NCBI RefSeq assembly: GCF_050003625.1
Contig: NC_134399.1
Coordinates: forward strand, 219,970,975-220,034,974
DNA: 64,000 nucleotides
Origin: Haematobia irritans
Taxonomy: Eukaryota > Arthropoda > Insecta > Diptera > Muscidae
Direction: 5' to 3'
Below are positions 10,501-21,204 of this stretch, piece by piece. The notes beneath the pieces were generated by a model. The model ran no database searches and had not been told where the DNA came from. It saw only the letters and a list, made by a program, of their open reading frames with translations. The first letter of the stretch is position 1. Each line of letters begins with the position of its first letter. Made by a program: the position numbers and the translations under genes.

Positions 10501-13500
10501 TTCATTCCAATTAAATCATCAAAAACTTTCGCTCCATCCACTTCAAAATTTTTAACTAATTTGGCTTTCTACAAAAAAAAAGAACCAATTGGATTAACGA
10601 TGAGCACAACATCTTCTCCCTATGAAATTTTTCAGTGACAAATAATTGTAGAAGATCTCTGCTCATGACCCGTAGTATTTTGACAAATGTTTTTGTTAAG
10701 GTACCACCTACATCAACAATGACAATGCACTCACCGCAAGGAACAAATTTTCTTTTAGCCTCTACCTCGGCCATAACACAGGATAAATTGGACAAATGGC
10801 GCCAGGATTTTTATAGCGAACCCAAAAATCTTTTGGCCCAAAATGTTTGTTCACGCTTTGATCCGTTCGATGTGTGTTTATCACGCAAATGCTTGGAGAC
10901 CACCAATCATGTGTTCACCCACAAAGTAAGTATATGCCAATGATAATTATTCGCTATAGAACCCTAATTCGATTCAATTTAAGGTGGAAATGGAAGGTAA
11001 ACCTGTGACCAATCAAAGAAGTTCCGGCAGATGCTGGTTATTTGCTGCTCTCAACTGTTTACGTTTGCCTTTGATGAAAGAATACAATTTAGATGAATTT
11101 GAATTCTCTCAAGCCTATTTATTCTATTGGGATAAGATTGAACGTTGCAATTACTTTCTAAATAATATAGTTAAAACTTCAAAACGTGGCGAAAAGGTCG
11201 ATGGTCGTCTAGTGTCATTTTTACTGAATGTAAGTCATACGAAATAAGCCTGGAATTTGGAAAGTTTATTAGGATCTTTGTTTAATTCCAATAGGACCCT
11301 ACTTCCGATGGAGGTCAATGGGATATGTTAGTTAATTTGATTACCAAACATGGACTCATGCCAAAGAAATGTTTTCCTGAGAGTTTCAGTTGTGAATCTA
11401 GTATGCGCATGAATGCAGTCTTAAAGAGCAAGGTTAGTTTCACCCCCCATTGGACTCATAAGCTTTTTCTTTAAAAAATTCTATGTGTTTCGCCTTATAG
11501 CTACGCGAATATTCCAAAGTGCTGCGTGACCTGATGGATACAAACCCATCCGACGAAGAGGTGAATGCAAAAATCGATGAAATGATGGGAGAAATCTATA
11601 AAGTTGTTGGCATTTGTTTGGGTATACCAGCCAAAGAATTTACCTGGGAGTATTATGATAAAACCAAAAATTATCATGCAGTTGGTCCTATTACACCACT
11701 GGAATTTTACAATACAAAGGTTAAACCTCTATTCAATGTGGAAGATAAGGTAAATATTTTGAAAAATACTATTAAGAAGAATAATCAATACCCAGTTTCG
11801 TTTTCAGATGTGTTTAGTTACAGATCCTCGTCCATCTAGTAAATACAATCAGGCATACACTGTAGATTGTTTGGGCAATGTGGTCGATGGTCGACCAGTG
11901 TTGTATAACAATCAGCCTGTCGAAATCTTATTGGAAATGGTGGCAGCCAGTTTAAGTGCAGGAGAACCCGTTTGGTTTGGTTGTGAAGTCAGCAAACGCT
12001 TTGCTGGAAAACAAGGCATTGAAGACTTGAATATGTAAGATTTCTTTAAGATTAAACGGAAACAATTTTTTTTTAATTTTTGTTCAATTCTACAGCCATG
12101 ACTTTAAATTAGTTTTTGATGTTGATATTCAGAATACCCTGACCAAAGCTGATCGTCTTATTTATGGCGAGTCGGCTATGACTCATGCTATGGTTTTCAC
12201 TGCCATTTCCTTGGATGTAAGTATGATTTCCTGCTATCTGAAATAATTTGCATTAATTTTTATACCTTGCGCCACACTGTGGAACAGGGTACTATAAGTT
12301 AGTGCATCTGTTTACAACACCCAGAATGAGACTGTCTATCTCGTCTCATTCTGGGTGTTGTGTCTCTGGCAAAAATGCTCAGGGTGGGCTTCTGAGTCGA
12401 TATAGCCTTGCCCGTCTGTCTGTGAACACATTTGTGTGATCAAAGTCTAGGTCGCAGTTTTAGTCCAATCGACTTCAAATATGGCATAAGTATGTATTTT
12501 GGCTCAGAATAGAACCCTATTGATTTTGGAATATATCTTTCGCGCGATATGGACCAATATGGCCCCAGAAGCCAGAGTTTTATCCTAATTTGCTTAAAGT
12601 TTTGCACAAGAAGAACAATTAGTACTATAGTCAAGTGTGCCAAATTTTAGTGAAATTGGTTCACATTTAGATATAGCTCCCATATATATCTTTCTCCCGA
12701 TATGGACTAATATGGTTCCAGAAGCCAGAGTTTTACACCAATTTCGTTGAAATTTTGCACTAGGAGTACAATTAGTAGTGTAGTCAAGTGTGCCCAATTT
12801 TATTGAAATCGGTTCATATTTAGATATAGCTCCCATATATAGCTTTCGCCAGATTTACACTCATATGACAACAGAGGCCCAATTTCGTACTCAGATTAAT
12901 TGAAATTTAGCACAAGGAGTAGAATTTGCATTGTAGCTATGCGTGCCAAATTTGGTTGAAATCGGTTCAGATTTAGATATAACCAACATTTTTCTTGTAA
13001 AATCGCCACTGCTTAGTCGAAAAGTTGTAAAATGGACTCTAATTTCCCTAAACTAATACATAAATATCGAGCGATAAATCATAAATAAACGTTTGCGAAG
13101 TTTCCTTAAAATTGCTTCAGATTTAAATGTTTCCCATATTTTTTTTACTAACATTGTGTTCCAACCTAGTGCATTAGCCGACTTAAATTTTGAGTCTATA
13201 GATTTTGTAGAAGTCTATCAAATTCTGTCCAGATCGAGTGATATTTAAATGTATGTATTTGGGATAAACCTTTAATATAGCACCCAACTCATTTGACGGA
13301 TGTGATATGGTATCGAAAATTTAGATCTACAAAGTGGTGCAGGGTATGCCGTAGTCGGCCCAGCCCGATTTAGACTTTGCTTACTTGTTTTATCCTCATT
13401 TTGTGCAGTAATGGCTAAAATCCACTAGGAATCTACATTTTTGAAGATAGGATAGATAAAGGTGCATGGACACCTTGGGTATCAATGTCAGGCCATGTGC

Positions 13501-14802
13501 AGGTCCGCTTTTTTGTTTAGTAAACTAAGTGATTGCTTACTTGTTTTATCCTCATTTTGTGCAGTAATGGCTAAAATCCACTAGGAATCTACATTTTTGA
13601 AGATAGGATAGATAAAGGTGCATGGACACCTTGGGTATCAATGTCAGGCCATGTGCAGGTCCGCTTTTTTGTTTAGTAAACTAAGTGATTGAAAGGGCAT
13701 TTAACAGAGGTTTATTGCCGTATTTTACCAAATTGTGAGTTTTATAAGTTCAAAGTACAAGAGCGAGACTGGAGGGCTTCGGCTTCATTTGATGAAGCGA
13801 AGAAGTTGTAGAGAGCCTGATAATGTTTTCGAGTTTGATTCCCGGCCGTGATGGCCGGGCCATTCTATAAATAAACAAGACGAATGTAAAGAGCACCCAC
13901 ATAATCTACCAAAAATGATAGATTTTTTTTACTGTTTTTGTAGATTGCTAGAATTTTTAAGGTTTTGATAGATTTTGCTTAATATTCATCTCCAACAAAT
14001 ATTCTGTAGAAATAAAATTTTGACAAAATTTTCTATAGAAATAAAATTTTGACAAAATTTTCTATAGAAATCAAATTTTGACAAAATTTTCTATAGAAAT
14101 AAAATATTGACAAAATTTTCTATAGAAATCAAATTTTGACAAAATTTTCTATAGAAATCAAATTTTGACAAAATTTTCTATAGAAATCAAATTTTGACAA
14201 TATTTTCTATAGAAATCAAATTTTGACAAAATTTTCTATAGAAATAAAATTCTTACTACGTTTTCAATAGAAATAAAATTTTGCATGATAAGATTTATTA
14301 TTTGGTAGGTTTGTTTGCTAAAATTGTCTCCAAATATTTGGTAAATTATTTTTGGATCGGGTGGCAACCGAGGGTAGGAAGTATCCCTAACTCAATAAAA
14401 GCAATACGATACTAATGCTGCACAAAATAAAATAGAATTCTGGGTTTACTATGACCCTGAACGTGAATTCCTAGAAATTTTAGAAATAATAAAAAAGGAC
14501 CCTATTTTTATTTCAAAATTACATAACATTTTACTTTGAATTTTCAAATAATTTTCAAATTAAAATATTTTTTTTTACCCTTTTAGGAAAATGGTGTTGC
14601 CAAAAAGTTACGCGTTGAGAACTCTTGGGGCGAGGATCGAGGAGAAAAAGGCTATTTGGTTATGTCTGCTGAATGGTTCAAGGAATTCGGTTTCGAAGTT
14701 GTGGTCGATAAGAAATTCTTACCTGCCTCCATTCTAAATGTATTCGATCAGGATCCCATAGTTTTGCCCGCCTGGGATCCCATGGGTACACTGGCCCAAT
14801 AG
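7520..14802 (+). CDS. bleomycin hydrolase (peptidase C1B), seven predicted coding exons
   Basis: Predicted coding exons: 7520-7523, 10636-10925, 10984-11229, 11295-11432, 11501-11749, 11808-12034, 12096-12216 and 14587-14802, that is seven long exons plus the four-base one; all introns are GT-AG and all phases agree, giving about 496 residues. Bleomycin hydrolase is a cytosolic hexameric aminopeptidase that trims peptides and hydrolyses homocysteine thiolactone. The catalytic Cys is in SSGRCWLF (exon from 10984), His in MTHAM (12096-12216) and Asn in ENSWG (14587-14802). Other hallmarks are [25 protein letters not shown] and the C-terminal PAWDPMG. The last residues are TLAQ; in relatives the C-terminal tail enters the active site. 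The human enzyme has 455 residues, so the extra length is at the N-terminus. The 10636-10925 exon also has an in-frame ATG at 10665 that would give 485 residues. The enzyme assignment is firm; the first mini-exon is inferred. Confidence 0.92.
8646..8904. mobile_element. MITE with GGGTTTTAGACGATGCAAT ends
   Basis: About 20-bp terminal inverted repeats (GGGTTTTAGACGATGCAAT at 8647-8665 and its complement at 8885-8903) bound 258 bp with no coding capacity. Just inside lie further copies of TTGCGTGCAAT and TTGCATGCAAT, so the arms can extend as short palindromes. The flanks aattaag and ttctaatt do not give an unambiguous target duplication. Superfamily unknown. Confidence 0.6.
9630..9905 (-). mobile_element. 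old SINE copy, decayed
   Basis: Degenerate minus-strand copy of the window's tRNA-derived SINE, recognisable by cttctctcttatca, gaacggcgtttcac, agaaaagctttgaaac and ccgctgaaaaactttttgg. The tail and head are eroded. It is older than the copies at 26 and 44 kb. Confidence 0.6.
12258..13390 (-). repeat. muscoid dispersed repeat, type 1
   Basis: Begins near ataccttgcgccacactgtg and ends near gtggtgcagggtatgcc, with internal units that repeat phrases such as tagatatagctcccatata and aaatttagcacaaggagt. Relatives lie at 51690-52570 (opposite orientation) and 62200-63165. There is no convincing coding capacity, so it is probably a non-autonomous element. A 19-bp perfect inverted repeat with a 10-base loop lies at 12314-12361. 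Confidence 0.6.
12314..12361. repeat. perfect 19-bp hairpin
   Basis: ACAACACCCAGAATGAGAC at 12314-12332 is exactly complementary to 12343-12361, with a 10-base loop. It sits near the end of the type 1 dispersed repeat. The relative at 52480-52530 has related sequence but only part of the hairpin. Confidence 0.75.
13379..13690. repeat. 156-bp perfect tandem duplication
   Basis: Units 13379-13534 and 13535-13690 appear identical, each starting gcttacttgttttatcc and ending ctaagtgatt. They lie inside the last intron of bleomycin hydrolase, directly after the type 1 dispersed repeat. Confidence 0.85.
14005..14285. repeat. 29-bp minisatellite array
   Basis: About nine units of period near 29 bp, built on TAGAAATAAAATTTTGAC followed by aaaattttc, with a TCAAATTT variant in several. 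A second array of the same unit is at 23795-24110, and single units occur near 45205-45240 in reverse. Confidence 0.85.
14587..14802 (+). CDS. bleomycin hydrolase terminal exon (catalytic Asn)
   Basis: The exon begins after tttttacccttttag and encodes 71 residues: [15 protein letters not shown], then the segments [10 protein letters not shown] and FEVVVD, and the C-terminus [12 protein letters not shown] with stop TAG at 14800-14802. The Asn of ENSWG completes the Cys-His-Asn active site. An AATAAA follows at about 15090. Confidence 0.9.
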   Translation, partial: ENGVAKKLRVENSWGEDRGEKGYLVMSAEWFKEFGFEVVVDKKFLPASILNVFDQDPIVLPAWDPMGTLAQ

Positions 14803-15379
14803 ATTTTGATAATGATGCCTATTCGTTTTTATACATATATTTCAATTTAAAACAAAAATCAAATGAAGAAAATATTTAGGATAAGAAGAAGAAGAGTTCA
14901 ATAACCAAATCAGATAATCATGCTTTTCTATTAACAATGGTTTTCCTCCCATGTTGGCCTTTCCCCGTTGGCCAATCATCAAACACATCACTGTAAAAGA
15001 AAGAAATATATTATGTATATGCAGCACACCAACACATCTTGATACATATATTTAACCGTCGTATACATACATTTTTATATAAATACATAAATAAAATACT
15101 TAAGACACCATTGCTTTTTTTTTTAATTTTGCAAAACAGGTTTCGAATCGAAAAGAGTCGACAAAACTGCGTTTAGTACAGAAATCATGAAATTAATTGA
15201 GCCAATTAAGTTTTATTTAAATCACCAACGTCAATTAAAAAATTAATGAATCTAATTAAAGAAATTAATTGATACATTAATTTTTGAAGTTGATTTTTCT
15301 TTTCATTAAGAAATTAGTTGAATCAATTAATATTTTAATTGAAAAAATGTGATATTTTATCGAAGTAGGTACAGATATA
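14803..15379. other. bleomycin hydrolase 3' UTR and AT-rich repeat
   Basis: The 3' UTR probably runs to an AATAAA at about 15090-15095. Positions 15185-15350 hold a run of caattaatt-type motifs, a decayed repeat also seen at 31650-31810. No gene seen. Confidence 0.5.
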
Positions 15380-15516
15380 CAGTGAAACCTATCAAACTGG
15401 GACACTCTAACAAGTGAAACACTTTCTATATTAGCCCATTAAAATCAACCTCGCATAACTGGACATCTCCCAAATGTGGCCAATATTTAGGCGACCACTT
15501 CTGTGAGAATTCACTG
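15380..15516. mobile_element. pogo-like MITE
   Basis: 137 bp beginning CAGTGAAACCTATC and ending GAATTCACTG, flanked on both sides by TA. CAGTG ends with a TA duplication are typical of pogo/Tigger-type Tc1/mariner elements. There is no open frame, so it is non-autonomous. Confidence 0.65.
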
Positions 15517-16169
15517 TAGTTGATTTGTGGAGAACTACGATTCGGCTATCGTAGCCAGTCCGATGTCTAGGAAGAAAAACATATTTACAGGCTATTGCAC
15601 CATAAATAAACCGATGTTACAATCAGGCCAAGCCGCCTCAAAAAAATGGTCTTCGTGGAACTTGACGGTGTGTACGAAACATTGAGTGACCCAGTCTTTC
15701 GAAGAACTTAGAGATAAAGAGCCATAAACAGAAACCTTCATTACTTTCGCAAGAACATGTCCTCTAAAGAAAGTACTTCTCTTCAGTATAAATTGCAAGC
15801 GTGGACGAAATATGAGCTAGAAATGTAGTGTATGAGAAATAAATACGAAATCTTTTGGTTGGGTGGTAGTGTACTCATGAAAATTGAGGTATGGTAACAG
15901 AAACTATCCGGTGATGGTAAGTCATTATTCGCAAGCATGCTGAGGGTGTACAATTGCTCTTGGTTAGCATTTTTCACCTCAACTTACTTACCCGTGTTTG
16001 CTGGGATGGGTATTATTTGACAGCCTTTTCACCATTCAAATTTGTTGGATAAGCATCCATCTTCCAGAATAATCAGGCCTAACTAAGATCAGGAAAGCCA
16101 ATGAGGTGCAATGGTAAGGGTGATATATCAGAATGTTTCAATGCTTTTCTGTTAAGAAGATATATAAGT

Positions 16170-16450
16170 TGGCATGATCGAGCCTCTGTTGTGCAATGGT
16201 TACCATGTCCGCCTTGCCCACAAAGATTCATGGTTATTTCGGCCGAGCAACATATAGTTTTTCAGCTGTGGATTATCCCCCTCTCAGTAATGCTGATGGC
16301 ATTGCTGTTTTTTTAAAGCTTTTCTAAGTGGTTTCGCCGTCATCTGAAACATCTTTCCGATATGGCTATAAAGAGGAGATCCCTAAACATAAAATCGGAC
16401 AGCACACATTGATGAGGGAGAAGTACACCACCTGGGCTACCACAATAAAT
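16170..16450 (+). mobile_element. SINE copy, decayed, plus strand
   Basis: Contains the tRNA-like head (ttgtgcaatggttaccatg, then ccgccttg), tttttcagctgtggattatcc, aagcttttctaagtggtttc and an eroded 3' part ending before the usual tail. It is diverged from the 26 and 44 kb copies. Confidence 0.6.
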
Positions 16451-17015
16451 TGTATATTCTAAGTAAGGTTCACAACCTTAATCACAACCTAAATATTAAT
16501 ATTCTTAAAAGTTTTTTTAATGCCATCAGCATTTGGAAAAGCTTCAGATTCTTTACCAAATACAAAACATATTCTCAAAGTATTGATGTAATTATGTTAC
16601 AATAGCACATTTTTTCGTTGTTTCAGCTAAACTAAATCCTGTTTTAAAGTAATCGTTATTAAAAAATGACAGTCAATTGTTGCCATTTTAGCAAACTGTG
16701 ACTGCTTTCCTGTTTTGCAGTATTTTTTTTATTCTATCTAATAAATTTCTTCGTTTTTAAGACGTCTTTTGTGTGGCATAGATCACATTGGAGCTCTTCT
16801 CCATGTCTATACTACATGCTACAACACACCATGCAATACACTTAGGATAGACTCATTTATATTACATTTTTATTTTATGAAATAATTTAAAGAAATTTGC
16901 GTATACATAACAATATTACTTCTCAAACTATTTTATGTTAAGGCCCTGAGTTTAAAACCAATTTAAAGGACCATGATTCTTTATAGATAAACTTTTTTTG
17001 TAATTTATCGTCTTA

Positions 17016-17021
17016 TTTATT
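17016..17021 (-). terminator. polyadenylation signal of the 17-18 kb gene
   Basis: TTTATT on the plus strand reads AATAAA on the minus strand, 14 bases beyond the stop codon at 17035-17037. The resulting 3' UTR would be short, but such spacing occurs in flies. Confidence 0.35.
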
Positions 17022-17034
17022 GGACAATGAATTG

Positions 17035-18048
17035 TTAAATTAGTTTTTTCTTTTTAAGCCTGAGACCATATTCGTATTGCAGTCTCATCCAAATGCCTTC
17101 ACACATTTTTACTAGACGACCGTCCACTTCCTCGTTAGCACGAGCAAATGCATACTGTTTACGTATTATATATTTGGCAGTTCTTAATCGTCCTACCTGG
17201 ATCAGTGATATGCTATAATAAAGTAAACAACGTGATTGTAGAAATGGATCTCCTAATTGAATTCCAATAAGTAATTGTTTCTTGGATATTTTTCCAGCAA
17301 CTTCAGCCTAAAACAAATACGAAATTTAACTCAAGCAGTTATTATATGTAACAACATATAGCACTTACACATTTTGAGAATTGTTCACCTAAAGCCGAGT
17401 AACCACCTCCTAAAGTCGATAGCCAGGACATTAGGTAATCTGTTTCGATTTTTTCCCATAATTTCCTTGCTAACATGTGATTCCTGATCGAAAGACAAAA
17501 CTGTTGTTCAAATCACACTGAAGTTCTTTTGTAATTAAGGAGAGCGGTTTATCCAATACTTACCACTTCCAGTCAATAATATCCTTGTTCGGTGGAACAA
17601 TTTGGAGCCATAGCAAATGAATTTTATTCAAAACTAAATGAGTATACAAAATACGTCTATACTCCTTGAACTGTAATAACTCTTTGAGCAAATAAAAGAA
17701 TTGGATACCATTTATGGATATCTGTTTTCGTTTCAATATACGATTACAAGTGGCTATAGTTGAACACTTAAATTTAGGTATGATGTCTAATGAGCAATTG
17801 TTGTGGTATGGGTCTTGTTCCGAGACGGTGATAGTATAGTACGTCCTCTCATTCCAATAATTGTTAATACAAATGAGTAACTCCATTGTGATGAGGTATT
17901 GACTTTCGTCTACTTTAGTTTGATGGATTTTAAATAAACATTGATCAAACTTTGTACTTCTGCATGATTTGTAAGAGGTTTTATTATGAATATGAGGGCA
18001 ATGGAAAACGAGCCAAAATTTTGGCAGTTCGGCGGATAGAGTTGCCAA
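17035..18048 (-). CDS. conserved protein of unknown function, three exons
   Basis: Minus-strand exons are 17564-18048, 17369-17483 and 17035-17307, joined by GT-AG introns of 80 and 61 bp with consistent phase; the stop TAA is at 17035-17037. The open product is 290 residues, but codon 18046-18048 is TTG. The first ATG is at 17884-17886, giving 236 residues, and an in-frame stop lies at 18127-18129. Either translation starts at 17886 or an upstream exon supplies the start. The C-terminal third is helical and looks most conserved: WLSTLGGGYSALGEQF, then QLGDPFLQSRCLLYYSISLI and KMCEGIWMRLQYEY, like a small helical-repeat domain. There is no signal peptide or membrane segment. I cannot name the family. 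Splicing and composition support a real gene. Confidence 0.72.
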
Positions 18049-18063
18049 TATTTCTATATTTGT

Positions 18064-18082
18064 TTCGATAACGGTTATCGAA
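18064..18082. promoter_or_regulatory. 19-bp palindrome at the head of the 17-18 kb gene
   Basis: TTCGATAACGGTTATCGAA is a perfect odd palindrome centred at 18073, just upstream of the open frame of the minus-strand gene. A dimeric transcription-factor site is plausible. It could instead lie in a 5' UTR. Confidence 0.35.
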
Positions 18083-18129
18083 ACGAAACGATGTTTTCCA
18101 ATGTGAACTTGGCAGTACTTTAAAGTTCA

Positions 18130-19305
18130 AATTTGTTGCATACCGATTTAGATTTATACTTTGTTCTCTCTAATACTTAGTATTAACCCTGCCAACATTT
18201 TTTGAATTTGGGGACTCTTTTGAGAATCCCCACTACGTCGAAAACAATCATATACGACATCAAAAACTCGTCGGAAAAGCGCCGTCACTATTGAGAAGTT
18301 GTACCACGCCAAATTACTACAAAAATGTTTCGCATGAGTGCAATTATTAGGTGCCTTTATAGATCAATTTAGAACGACGCCAATAAGGGACCCTCCAAAC
18401 AATCAGAAAAAGTGCATTTTAAGATAGTTGTAAAAGAATCATTGTGGTCGAGTAAAACACGTTTGTTTAGATATTTATTAATTTGATTAAACATTTACAA
18501 ATTCTTAAAAATATAACATTTATACCACTATCACATTACATTTAACATAATTTTTGGCATTAATGATGATGTTGAGTTACAAGTAGAGAGTTACATGTTG
18601 CTGCGTCTATCAACCAGTGTTTCTATTCCATGGAGGCAGCGTGTCTGTAAAATATCTGAAAAACAATCACTTTATTCCATTTGGAAAATCACCAAATTGT
18701 TCACCAATATACCTTTCACAATTTTAAGCGTATAATCTATGTTTCCAGAACTTTATTTTCGTTTTTATTTAATTAAAATATAACAAGCTGGTTGCGCTTG
18801 GCGTTTCACAAAAAAAAATGGCTTTTTTAACAGTAGGGATGGCAAATTACTTGCATGTACTTTTTGATGTACCTTTTCATGATGGTTGAAGTGACATTTA
18901 CGAGTCTGTGGTAACGATGAGGTTGAAATGGAACTTTGAAATGCTGGCAGGGAAGTTCGATTTTAAGAGAATATAAATTCTTGCCTGTATAACGTTTATA
19001 CGAATAAAATCATATTGAACATGATGTTTTACATTTAAAAAGGAATGATGTTTAGTTAAAAGTTGCAATTCTTTTTCGCCAATATATCTTTCACAATTTA
19101 AAGCGCTATAACAATGTTTTCATCACTGATTTTATGTTTTATTAAAATAATTTATATATAAAAATTTATTTGGTACATATCACCAGAGATGGTCTGTCGT
19201 AAACTGTAAGGTAGTATTTAACATACATTTACGACTTATATTGTACACTTGCTTTAGAAACACCTAAAGGTGTTTTTGACATTTACTACGTTTTTTTTAA
19301 GTTTT
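18130..19305. other. intergenic, no gene seen
   Basis: AT-rich DNA. Two sections resemble each other (caccaatatacctttcacaatttt at about 18700 and a close variant at about 19080, each followed by aagcg and tataa), an old local duplication. No exon recognised. Confidence 0.35.
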
Positions 19306-19538
19306 AAGGTAAGTACTATGTTCGCTTTTCGAGTTGAAATTTTCGCGGTTACTTTACTAAAACAATGCAATATAAAGCAGATAAATTTACTCAATTGATG
19401 CGCAATTTCTTGTTCCTATAGATTTCGGCATGACTTTACGGGAATATGTTTGTTTTCATTTATAATTTTGATTATTTCAGGAAAATTAACCCGAAAATAT
19501 AGTGATTCAACTCGAAAAACGAACATAGTACACACCTT
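19306..19538 (+). mobile_element. MITE family B, copy 4
   Basis: Starts AAGGTAAGTACTATGTTCG and ends GAACATAGTACACACCTT with TA on both sides. Length and internal strings match the copies at 3.4-5.3 kb and 23.3 kb. The ACTATGTTCG variant of the terminal repeat is shared with copy 5, which suggests a subfamily. Confidence 0.65.
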
Positions 19539-19781
19539 TATACAGGTATATGACGGTTTACGACGTCTACAACCTTTTGACAGTAGAAAACTCAAAAAAA
19601 TGCTACTCGGACCATCTCTGCATATCACCATCACAGTTGGCGATTGTTATGCCACTTAAGAGTCCATGGGGATAGAATCGAATTTTGAAATGCTGGCTGG
19701 GAATACTTTATTAAACGAAATTATTATTTAGCAATTTTAATGTGATAATCAGATAAATTTAAACATTTTTAATTGGCATTG

Positions 19782-20599
19782 CACCCAAAGATATTTGTTA
19801 GTAGGGACAGCAGAAAAGTCAGCTAAAACAGCACAAAGTCTGCTGAAAAAGGGACAGCAGTCACTGTTTGCTGAAATAGCAAACATTTCCTGCTATTTTT
19901 TAAGCTCGATTACACTAAAACATGTTTTATTTTGGCTAAAACAAATAAAAATGTCAACTTAGGAACTATCCTAATATAATTAACAAATTTTTTTATGAAT
20001 ATCTATAGTATTTGACCAAAAATCTGAATATTTATCGAATTGAGGCATAACAGCAAACAAAATGTTTGCTGATCGTATTTAGGAACTTGTAAGTATATAA
20101 CAGTACAAAAATATACCAAAAATCCTGTTCTTGGAGTCCGACCACCGCCCATAGCACCGGAGGAAAGAGACCTCCCACGGCAGACTAGGGTAGTTTTGGC
20201 CCAATTAAGATCAGGCAAGTGCAGCCGCCTCAATTCCTACTTATCGGTGATTGATAGCAGCGTAGCTGACGTTTGTCCAATTTGCAACCAAGGGCCACAC
20301 GACACGCGTCATCTTTTCTCTTGCCCAGCCAAACCAACCCGACTTACCACCAGATCACTCTGGACACACCCCATCTTAGTCGCAGAGTTCCTTGATCTGC
20401 CAACAAGCTGATGTACCAAGCGTATAACATGAAATGGATGAGATCACACTAAACTGTTACAACAACAACAACAACCAAAAACTACTTTTGGTTCTTAAAT
20501 ATGCTTTGGGGAAAATTTTATAACCTAAAAATTTGATAAATTGTTGTTCATTACAGCAGACATCGACTGCTGTTTTTAGCAGACTTTTTTCTATGAGTG
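19782..20599 (+). mobile_element. element X, copy 1, interrupted by a LINE fragment
   Basis: Starts CACCCAAAG and ends CTATGAGTG; without the 351-bp LINE insertion and its target duplication it is about 460 bp, matching copy 2 in reverse orientation (20737-21202). It is rich in cagcag and gcagact motifs near both ends. No protein is encoded. Ends of CAC...GTG with a 2-bp target (TA) resemble MITE family A. Confidence 0.75.
20123..20473 (+). mobile_element. 5'-truncated LINE, C-terminus of ORF2
   Basis: Inserted in element X copy 1 with an 8-bp target duplication, ACCAAAAA (20115-20122 and 20474-20481). Frame 20121-20411 encodes about 96 residues, including LAQLRSGKCSRLNSYL, the zinc-knuckle-like CPICNQGPHDTRHLFSCP and SLWTHPILVAEFL, typical of the region after reverse transcriptase in Jockey/LOA-type LINEs. 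The 3' tail is (caa)n. The start of the frame is not a gene start. Confidence 0.8.
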
Positions 20600-20736
20600 T
20601 ATCACAATGGACTGAATAGTCTAAGTGAGCCTGATACATCGGGCTGCCACCTAACCTAACCTAAGTACTAATCGGATGATGAGAAACTAGTCATTAGGCT
20701 TTAAAAGAACAGCAGTCACTGTTTGTTGAAATAGCA
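20600..20736 (+). other. inverted segment carrying a SINE tail
   Basis: Begins with the plus-strand SINE tail (tatcacaatggactgaatag to ctgccacctaacctaacc, to about 20664), then AAGTACTAATCGGATGATG, then a short piece of element X (aacagcagtcactg at about 20708). It lies between oppositely oriented copies of X and appears flipped relative to the SINE head at 21205-21484. Confidence 0.65.
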
Positions 20737-21202
20737 CACTCATAGAAAAAAGTCTGCTAAAAACAGCAGTCGATGCCTGCTGTTATATTTTTGTACTTAT
20801 GGCCTAATGAACAACAATTTATCAAATTTTTAGGTTATAAAATTTTCCCCAAAGCCTATTTAAGAACCAAAAGTAGTTTTTGGTATATTTTTGTACTGTT
20901 ATATACTTACAAGTTCCTAAATACGATCAGCAAACATTTTGTTTGCTGTTATGCCTCAGTTCGATAAATATTCAGATTTTTGGTCAAATGCTATAGATAT
21001 TCATAAAATATTGTGTTAATTATGTTAGGACATTTTTATTTGTTTTAGTCAAAATAAAACATGTTTTAGTGTAATCGAGCTTCAAAAATAGCAGGAAATG
21101 TTTGCTATTTCAGCAAACAGTGACTGCTGTCCCTTTTTCAGCAGACTTTCTGCTGTTTTAGCAGACTTTTCTGCTGTCACTACTAACAAATTTCTTTGGG
21201 TG
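20737..21202 (-). mobile_element. element X, copy 2 (intact length)
   Basis: 466 bp, starting CACTCATAG and ending CTTTGGGTG, the reverse complement of copy 1 ends. It is inserted in a SINE at TA: the head side ends ...tggTA-like sequence and the tail side resumes TATCACAATGG in the flipped segment. Confidence 0.75.
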
Positions 21203-21204
21203 TA

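Larger units (their letters stand above)
7524..10635 (+). other. predicted intron 1 of bleomycin hydrolase
   Basis: 3.1 kb with no coding exon seen. It holds a 258-bp MITE (8646-8904), an old SINE copy (about 9630-9905), poly-T and poly-A tracts (8565-8580, 9117-9132), and otherwise AT-rich unique-looking DNA. Open frames here, for example 9018-9269, are hydrophobic AT-rich artefacts. Confidence 0.45.
12217..14586 (+). other. last intron of bleomycin hydrolase, built from repeats
   Basis: A 2.37-kb GT-AG intron between the His and Asn catalytic exons, whereas the preceding introns are 58-72 bp. It contains a muscoid dispersed repeat (about 12258-13390), a perfect 156-bp tandem duplication and a 29-bp minisatellite. 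The expansion is therefore due to repeat insertion. Confidence 0.8.
15519..17034. other. intergenic stretch with one SINE
   Basis: No gene recognised. A decayed plus-strand SINE lies at about 16170-16450. The remainder is AT-rich and ends at the 3' end of the minus-strand gene. Confidence 0.4.

Noticed and set aside
10556..10795. 79-residue minus-strand open frame
   Set aside because: Shadow of the bleomycin hydrolase exon on the opposite strand.
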